The translations under genes were made by a program, and so were the position numbers. Shown here piece after piece: positions 57,258 to 64,000 of a stretch of DNA of 64,000 bases (positions are counted from its first letter, which is position 1; the number at the start of each line of letters is the position of its first letter). The stretch covers positions 1,116,001-1,180,000 of the forward strand of contig CADCXC010000004.1 of the NCBI GenBank assembly GCA_902806595.1, in the 5' to 3' direction. The notes beneath the pieces were generated by a model. That model was not told the origin of the DNA. It ran no database searches and saw only the letters and a list, made by a program, of their open reading frames with translations. The DNA comes from Pyrenopolyporus hunteri (lineage: Eukaryota > Ascomycota > Sordariomycetes > Xylariales > Hypoxylaceae).

Positions 57258-59936
57258 TCAACCCGAACCTTTTAGGACCTTCAGAGCTTCTTCAAAGTTA
57301 TTGATCTCACGCCCTAGTTTCTCTCTCTGCAGCTTGACGGGAGCGTCTTCCGCCGCGATCATTTCTAGCTGGTCCTCGTTGAGGTCCAGCACCATCTGGG
57401 TGCTGAAGATCCTGAGGGGACTACCTTCGCCGTGCAGAAGGTGGTAGTTCACGGCCTGTTGACAGACCACGTCGACAAAACGCTTGCGAGCAACTTTATA
57501 ATAGCTTTTGAGGACGTCGTGTATATACTCGCGAACGTGGTCGGAGTTCGATATGTTGAACGAGAGCTTGTCTAGCTGTGCCAGGGCTAGGTATAATCCT
57601 GATTCCCGGCTGGGTGTGCCCTCTTCGTCCGTATATCCCATTCCCATCTTTCTTCCGTGTCTCTGCATAGTTGCCACCAAGCGACTGCCTTGGGCCTTCT
57701 GGAGTGTATCGTTGAAGTAATGATTCAGAGTTAGTGGGATCCCTTCACGTTCGACCCGAAGAAGGAACTTCGTATGATCCATAGCTTTGTGGTACGACTT
57801 CTGGAGCTCCTCGAGGAGGTACCCATTCCAGAGCTCTTCACGGACGCGTTCATCGGGGCAAGTTTGTTTGAGAATCTCAACGATGAAGTGGTGAACATAC
57901 CGGATCACCTGACCTACATACTCCAGTGTAATTGGTCCCCAATTTTTGGACTGTTCTTTGAACGTGGTTGATACGATGGCGCCATTGAACTACGCGAAGC
58001 GTTAATAAGTAATGATCCCCAAAGTATGGGTTTTCACATACCGTCCCTAGGTCTTGTCCGCGACTAGCTCTATAAACATCCTCGATGTATCGCATGATGT
58101 CATCCCAACCACCGTCGTCAGGCATAACGGTGTCTATGGGGTCGAAGATCTCCTCCAGCTCGGGATAGGTGCTATTCTCAGGCTTAGGAACGCCGTTAAG
58201 ATTACGGGGGCTGGGCCGTGATGAAAGTGGTTCTTCATCAGACGTCTTGTCGGATGTTAGATCGGAAGCAAAAGGCATAGTATGGCCTTCCTTATACATG
58301 ATGTCGGCGTACGCCTCGTTGGCCTCAACGACGCGAGTAATAAGTCGGAGATCGTGTCTCTCTTCGAATATCCTATCGGCATTGTAGGACGCACCGAGTG
58401 CATTCCGAACCAGGTCCTGGAATGCCTCGCTAATCTTATTGAGATATGCTCTCTGCGTATGCTGATTGCTTCTTGATTGGCCCATTCCATCAAGCTTTTT
58501 CTTGCAAGTCAATAGCTCCTTCACAACTTCCTGTTTGAGCTTCGGAAACTCCTTCTTGATGAGGTCAACAAGAAGCTCGCGAACACGGGCTCTCAATGCG
58601 CCCATGCCGGCCTTGCCTGTTCCCCGAAGAGTAGACCAAGGGGCGCCAGAAAAGAACACATCCTCGTCCCTCTGACCCTGTGTAAGAGTCTTGTCCATAT
58701 CGTCGGGCCCGCGATTCTTGACAATGTAGTAACCTAGAAAGAGATCACTCCTATTACCAAGAACGTGGTCGATGGCGATCTGCTGCATCACACGTTCAAT
58801 CGCCAGGTCCGGTTTCGTCAGGACGGCCATAGTCCGCGTCATTGAGGGATCGGCCTTCTTAGCCAGCTTCAGGATTTCCTGCGTCGCTGGATCCACATTG
58901 CAAGGCATGATAGCTAGTATACTGAAAGAGGAGAATACTATTAAATTAGAAGTTCTGTAATGGTGTAGATTATAACTCACATCGTTCTATCATCATTCAC
59001 TATAGTGTAGAGTTAGCAGAGAATGGGGTCAGTACCTAGGTAGGTATGTATGGAATTTACACAAGACTGATATGACGTACTGTAATTCTTCACCATGTTC
59101 ATGACAAGATCAATGTCAGCTTCGGTTGTGACGCCTGAATATTTGTCGTTAGCATTGCAACTCTGTCGCTGATCCGTTGAGTTACGGTCAACCCTCACCT
59201 TCAGTCTCTTTACGGAAGATTCCAGGGACATCAATCACAGTGAAATGCTCTTCCTAATATACCGCATTAACAATTCATCTTCCCGCACAGCCATTATATC
59301 ACAACCGGAGGACTTACCTTGGGACCAAATATTTCGACTCTAAGTATATGCTCGCTAAAAGCCGGAAGCCTAGAACCATCAGCCGATTCGAACTTTGCGG
59401 AGGCTTTAATTCCCATTGCTTCATTCGCCTGGGGCAGTCAGTGTACACATACGTCCAAATCTAGTCATAATTGTGGCTCACCTCTTTAAATAGTTGGGCG
59501 AGACTCTCAGCGCTTGTATTCTTTAGGGTGCGCCGGAACTTCTTTACCCGCTCCCGTTCATGGGGAGAGGCGTCGGCATGAGGTATAATGGAAACGTCAA
59601 TGCTCGTCTCATTCTCGCGACGGCAAGTAATCTGGGTCGCGTAACGCGTACAAAGTTCAGCATCTCGGGGGAACGCGAAACCAGTTAGGCCTTCGAGCAC
59701 CGAACTCTTTCCCGACGACTGGTCGCCAACGACCACAAGCTATCAATTGTCAATATTTTGTATTAATCTATTACCGCGGGTAACGCTTGAGTGGATACCT
59801 GAGGTAAGGCAATCTTCGTTCCGATGAACTCGCGGAGTTTGTCAACTTTAGTTAGGATAGTGAGGTTTCCGGCGTTTGGCTGCTCCTCGAGTACAGCGTT
59901 CTCTGTAGCGCTACCCATCTTGACAATCTTTGCCAT
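57258..59936 (-). CDS. Dynamin-superfamily (Mx-like) GTPase, 748 aa, eight coding exons
   Basis: Exons: 59936-59799, 59739-59482, 59428-59318, 59253-59199, 59134-59081, 58999-58981, 58921-58042, 57989-57258. All junctions keep frame, and the sixth exon is a 19-nt microexon joining ...MVKNY to MNDDRTIILAIMPCNVDPAT. Motifs: G1 VVVGDQSSGKSSVLEGLTG at 48-66; switch I threonine in LCTRYATQITCRR; G3 DVPGIF; G4 LTKPDL. The stalk follows, with a Ser/Asp-rich loop (SDKTSDEEPLSSRPSPRN) where other dynamins have a PH or insert domain. A GTPase effector domain ends the protein (DVLKSYYKVARKRFVDVVCQQAVNYHLL). No PH or proline-rich domain, so it is Mx-like rather than endocytic dynamin; Vps1 and Dnm1 are different. 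The function of these fungal Mx-like proteins is not established; membrane remodelling is an inference from the fold. ATG 59918 is an alternative start. Confidence 0.9.
58981..58999 (-). other. 19-nt microexon of the dynamin-like gene
   Basis: Flanked by an 81-nt intron (GTACGT...TATAG) and a 59-nt intron (GTGAGT...TTCAG). It encodes the residues NDDRT with split codons on both sides, inside the conserved stretch between G3 and G4; without it the frame breaks. Confidence 0.85.
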
Positions 59937-61042
59937 GAGGTTTAGACGTGGGAAATTGGGGGTAAAGTTTGACTTTTGCAAGAGAGAGACAGAGAGAGGG
60001 TACGATGTGTCTCGGACAGAGGAGGCCAGCGGAAAGGTACCTACTTAAATGTAATTCTAAACTATAGAAAACCCGTTTGTTTTGGAGTATTCAATTTCTA
60101 GGCTGCCTCTCCGACATCATTTTACGTGTTGGTCCGGCATTGTGTGCCTAACCGTGGTGTCACCTTGCCGTATTTCAAACGAGACTGTTTGGCCACGTAG
60201 AACAACGAGCATATTGGAGGCCGTAAGTAAAGTATGAAGTCGACCGCTGTACCGACCGGTGAGAAGCGTACGGCTTAGGTGCTTTCGGTGACAACCATCC
60301 TGCGAGCTGCGAATCTTAGACAGTGGCGTCTATTCAACTGCATGGTGCATGTATAATGTGATATGTGATATATGATATGCGGCATACCTTGATAAGGTAG
60401 TTTAAGTAGAATACACAAGCTTCTGCCTTGAGTAGGGGGCCTTGAGTAGGGGGCCTTGAGTAGAGGGCCTAATGAGTCCTACTGCCGTCCTCAAAACAGC
60501 CTTGGCATACATAGTCGCGAGATGAGAGGCCAAGTCGCATAACGGACATAGCCAACGAAGCCAGCAGCATCGTTGCCTATAGGAAGTTAGGTACTCGACC
60601 TTACCTCCTAGCGAACGAAGGAGTGGGCCGGGAGTACATGTAGTTACCTGGTACCTAGGCTGTTTACGCAGCTGCGGTTACCCGAAGCCTGGAAGCCGTG
60701 GCTGAGGCCGAGCCGTTCGATCCACCTTAATCGGAGGGGTTTTGATCCAAAAACAACAGGCCTGGTAAATACACTTCAAGTATCATTCCCAGGGGTTAGG
60801 TGCGTATGTCTCAAGGATAGCTTTTTAAAGGCGTCTTCTTTAGTTTTTATGCGTTGAAAAGTCCTCAAGGTAACCAAAGCCTGTTTCTCGATTGAGATAG
60901 ACCTCATCAATGTGAGTGCCGAGGTAGCAAGTACGTACAATAATTATACACCACACCTATGTCTGCTGAGATTGGCAAGATGTGAACTTGAGCCGTAGTC
61001 TTAACAAAAAATCTAAGCCGGCCCTATTGGCCCGAAAAGAGG
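59937..61042. other. Intergenic, dynamin-like gene upstream and MEF2 downstream
   Basis: About 1.1 kb between minus-strand genes. It contains a 14-bp tandem repeat at 60426-60467 and GGTACCTAGGC near 60650. No protein-like frame. Confidence 0.5.
60426..60467. repeat. 14-bp tandem repeat, three units
   Basis: CCTTGAGTAGGGGG three times, the last with one change (GTAGAGGG). Confidence 0.85.
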
Positions 61043-63667
61043 TTAAAGAGCCTTTTCCCTCTGTCCGGTGACCCTCTCGAAAGTGTCCAAGGCCATCGTC
61101 AAGGCGTGTCGGCCCTGTGTCTTCCCTCGGAGGTGGGTATCGTAGTCGAGCATCTCAACAAACGGCACACGGGCCGTAATCTCTAGCATCCGCACATGGC
61201 CTTTCCGCGTCTCGCGAAGCGTCGTCTGGAATTCATATGGGTCAGGCGGAGCGTAGATATCGGATACGTCAATCGCCCCGCCTTCTCCGGTTTGGATCTC
61301 TTGCACATCTTTGACTTCGAGGACGTGGCCTCCGCGAACTGCGTGTAGATCGTGCTGAACGGCGCCCGCGGACACTTCAGGGCAGACAATTGTGACCCTC
61401 ATAACTGGCTCGAGGATGGCAATTGATCCTTGCTGGTAGGCCTCTTTAAGGGCCGCCCTTACTGCTTTGTTCGCAGCGCCGACCAGATGCGAACCAGGGG
61501 CCGTCCCAAAGAAATCCGTCGTGGCGTCGTATGTGACCGTAACGAGGCATTGATGCATTGGCGCGTTACGGCGAGGGCCCCTCGCAAGCGCCGATATTAC
61601 ACCAATCATGAGGTGTTGCCTCGTGGCCTCGACGTCGGATACGAGGTCCTCTTTTGGGAACACAACCTGGATGATGTTTCCATCCCGCTCGACATAGTGC
61701 CCGGTCAATTTATCACGATGGCCGTCTTCCAGAGGCTCGATGGCCACGGAACAGGCCGCCTTCCCAGATTTTCCAGCTACTACCCTATCAAAAACTGCCC
61801 TATGAGGAGGAGTCGGCGCGATAAAGCATTCTTTGTAGTCAACAGAAATCTTGCCCCAGAACGCCTCGACCTTGTAATGCTTCTCGAGACGGTCACGGGC
61901 AACGTCCAAGTGAAGCGTGCCCATTCCAGAGAGCGTATACTGCTCAGTCTTCTCGTCTTTGAACCATCGCAAACTAGGATCTTCTCGAGAAAGATTCTCT
62001 AATGCCGCCTCCAGAGCCTTCGCACCGGTTGGGCTATAAGCTTCCAGAACAATAAAGGCCACAGCGGGTGGTATATCCGCCGGCCGTACTTGAATAGTCG
62101 CAATCTCTGTCTGCGGTGCTTTATTGGAATTGAAGGTGAGTAGGGTATCGCCGGTCCTCGCAGCTTTCAAGCCTGTTATTGCGCCTATCTGTCCCGGAGA
62201 TAAATGCGGTATCTCGATAGTCTGTGCTGCCGATATCTGCATCATATTGAGAGGTCTCTCGAATTGCTGGAGGTGAGAATTCCACATGGGTGTGTTTTTC
62301 TTGAGAACTCCGCTATAGACCCGCACGAACGTAAGCATCCCTCGACGGGGATCGTTGACTACTTTGAAAACCGAAGCCAGTGCCTCGACATGCGGCTGGG
62401 GCTTCTTAGAAGGCTTGGGTGCTTGAAGAACCTGGCTGAGAGGCTTATACTCTCGGCCAATGCGTACCTCTAGTTCCGGACGGTCCGCAGGACTGGGCAA
62501 GTAATCGTTAACTGCGTCAAGCAGGGCGGCAACGCCGATGTTCTTCAAACTTGACCCCAAAAAGACGGGTATCAGGGAACCTTGGCCGTCCTTAATAACA
62601 CGGCGAATACTTTCTTTGATGGCAGCATCTGGCAGGCCCTTTCCATGAGCGGTCCACATTTCCAAGAGTTCGTCGTCCTTCTCGCAAAGTTGTTCAATCA
62701 ACCTCTCTCGCGCCCGCTCCACCTCATCTTTGATGGGACCCTCGAGAACCCTTTTTGCCAGTTCTTCAGGGAAATCCTTAGTGCCGGCCCAACTAACCAC
62801 AGAACGGGTGATTACGTCAACTACGCCTTTTATTGTCTCGTTACTCCACCAAGGTATTTGGCAGACCAATGGCATACCATTGAGCTTCAGACCGATGTCC
62901 TGAACGGACTTCTTAAAAGAGGCACCGTCGCGATCGAGTTTGTTGACGAAGACAATTCGAGGCACCTTGAATTCTTGAGCGGAAGCCCAGACTCTTTCCG
63001 TATGTGCCTCAACACCCTCAACGCCGTCAATGACGCAGACGGATCCGTCAAGAATGGGTAGGCAACGATCAACCTCGAACCTAAAATCCACGTGGCCAGG
63101 CGTATCAATCAAGTTGATGACATGGTGCCGGCCACCCGGCTCCAGCCGTTCTTTCGGTGGCCAAGTGAAAGTAATGGCAGCCGATTGGATCGTAATCCCT
63201 CTTTCTCTTTCCATAGGCAAGAAATCAGTCACGGTATCTCCCTGGTCAACATCTATGGGTACGCATCAGCCGGATATGTAAGGGGTGCCGTCAACCTAAG
63301 CCTCTGCTCCCTCTTAGGGGCTCTTCGATTGAAATACACACGCCTAGCAACTTACGTCCTGCATGTTTCAAAGCCCCGGAGTTGTAAAGCATCTGCTCCG
63401 TAGTAGTCGTTTTCCCCTATGTCTCCGTAAGCGTTACGGTTCGTATAGCGGCACTCTTACTCGTAAGAAACGTACTGCATCGACGTGGGCGATGATGCCT
63501 ATATTCCGGACATACTTGATGCCGTGGTCCGGATGAGTGACATTGTGGCTTGAGAACCGTCTGACGCCGAAGCGCGCGCTCTCATGATATCTCGAACATA
63601 CTAGCGAGGATCTCAACAACCGAGAACACCTCAGCGAAGTTCGACATGTGAGTGCGAGTAAGTTCAT
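61043..63667 (-). CDS. MEF2: Mitochondrial ribosome-releasing factor 2 / EF-G2 (Mef2), 820 aa
   Basis: Three exons: 63667-63476, 63416-63356 and 63252-61043. Introns of 59 and 103 nt have donors GTACGT and GTAAGT. Exon 1 carries an Arg/Ser/Leu-rich presequence (MNLLALTCRTSLRCSRLLRS) for mitochondrial import and ends GIIAHVDA. Exon 2 supplies GKTTTTEQMLYNSGALKHAG, so the G1 P-loop AHVDAGKT is split by the first intron. Exon 3 has G2 in MERERGITIQSAAITF, G3 NLIDTPGHVDFRFEVDR and G4 VNKLDRDG. EF-G domains II-V follow, with SPTGAKALEAALENLSREDPSLRW and the C-terminal domain V block. The human counterpart GFM2 releases mitochondrial ribosomes from mRNA together with the recycling factor. Assignment to Mef2 rather than Mef1 rests on the diverged domain IV-V sequence and is fairly secure. 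Confidence 0.93.
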
Positions 63668-64000
63668 ACCCTCGGACTATCGCGAAGGAAGAATGTCCGT
63701 TTCATTACTGGGACACCATAAATCCGTGGGAGCTGAACTCAACTCAATTCAACTCGACTCTCGACTTTTAGCAAGCTCTTTTAGAACTTAGTATACGGTC
63801 TCCTATCGTCGTGATTGTAATTGACTCCAAATTAGAGAATGTAGGACGTCAGTTAGGTTTAAGTCAGGTAAGTCAGGTACGTGTGTAGGCCCATACGTAG
63901 ATTCCCTGGACGCAAAAACTCAATCTTTTAAGTACCCCTGGTGGGTACCTAGGTACCTACATGTAGGCAGGTATCGGAAGTGGCCGTAAGAGCGCACGGG
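63668..64000. other. Upstream region of MEF2
   Basis: 333 bp to the window edge. It contains tandem AACTCAACTCAATTCAACTCGACTC repeats near 63728-63760, GTCAGGTAAGTCAGGTA near 63863-63880 and GGGTACCTAGGTACCTACATGTAGG near 63943-63967. No gene seen. Confidence 0.5.

Noticed and set aside
1..64000. Biosynthetic gene cluster, CRISPR array, prophage, rRNA or intact transposon
   Set aside because: Looked for and not seen: no polyketide or peptide synthetase, no spaced direct repeats of CRISPR type, no transposase or reverse transcriptase frame. Genes are mixed housekeeping loci of a eukaryote.

Overview
The window is nuclear DNA of a filamentous ascomycete (Pezizomycotina). Three things show this: short spliceosomal introns of about 48-190 nt with GT(A/G)NGT donors and CTAAC/CTGAC-like branch sites, single-gene transcription units separated by long intergenic stretches, and fungal-only families (Zn2Cys6 regulator with fungal middle homology region, SAT4/PTH11-type rhodopsin-domain protein, Bfr1). 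Protein style suggests Sordariomycetes, but that is inference and I cannot name the genus. Exon coordinates were worked out by hand by matching splice signals to reading frame and to family sequence.

Layout. 0.6-2.3 kb (-): senescence/spartin-domain protein. 6.0-9.0 kb (+): Zn2Cys6 transcription factor with an unresolved 5' end. 11.0-12.0 kb (-): Rkm5-type lysine methyltransferase with a GC-AG intron. 13.6-15.8 kb (+): long-chain acyl-CoA synthetase. 18.1-19.0 kb (-): NCS1/Frq1 calcium sensor. 19.0-22.5 kb: gene-poor DNA with an AT-rich island that looks like a decayed repeat and contains tRNA-like Pol III A and B boxes. 22.6-25.2 kb (-): CDC45, divergent from a JmjC (JMJD5-like) gene at 26.1-27.7 kb (+). 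28.4-32.2 kb (+): tubulin cofactor D. 32.2-38.1 kb: about 6 kb without a convincing gene, starting with a perfect nested hairpin. 38.1-39.8 kb (+): seven-TM rhodopsin-domain protein. 41.5-42.4 kb (-) and 43.2-44.8 kb (+): divergent RPB5 and BFR1. 48.1-48.9 kb (-): uncharacterised small protein with a Cys cluster. 51.8-53.6 kb (+): mitochondrial Obg GTPase (Mtg2-type). 54.0-56.6 kb (-): tRNA m5C methyltransferase Trm4/Ncl1. 57.3-59.9 kb (-): eight-exon dynamin/Mx-like GTPase with a 19-nt microexon. 61.0-63.7 kb (-): mitochondrial ribosome-recycling GTPase Mef2.

How the genes relate. There is no biosynthetic cluster, prophage, CRISPR array or operon. Most genes are housekeeping, with several serving translation or RNA metabolism (Rkm5, RPB5, Bfr1, Mtg2, Trm4, Mef2). 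Others serve replication (CDC45), the cytoskeleton (cofactor D), lipid activation, calcium signalling and membrane remodelling. I see no physical sign that they form one system. The least explained items are the AT-rich island at 20.6-21.5 kb, the hairpin at 32.3 kb, the uncharacterised protein at 48.1-48.9 kb, the orphan reading frame behind CDC45, and a TACCTAGGTA palindrome scattered through the intergenic DNA.
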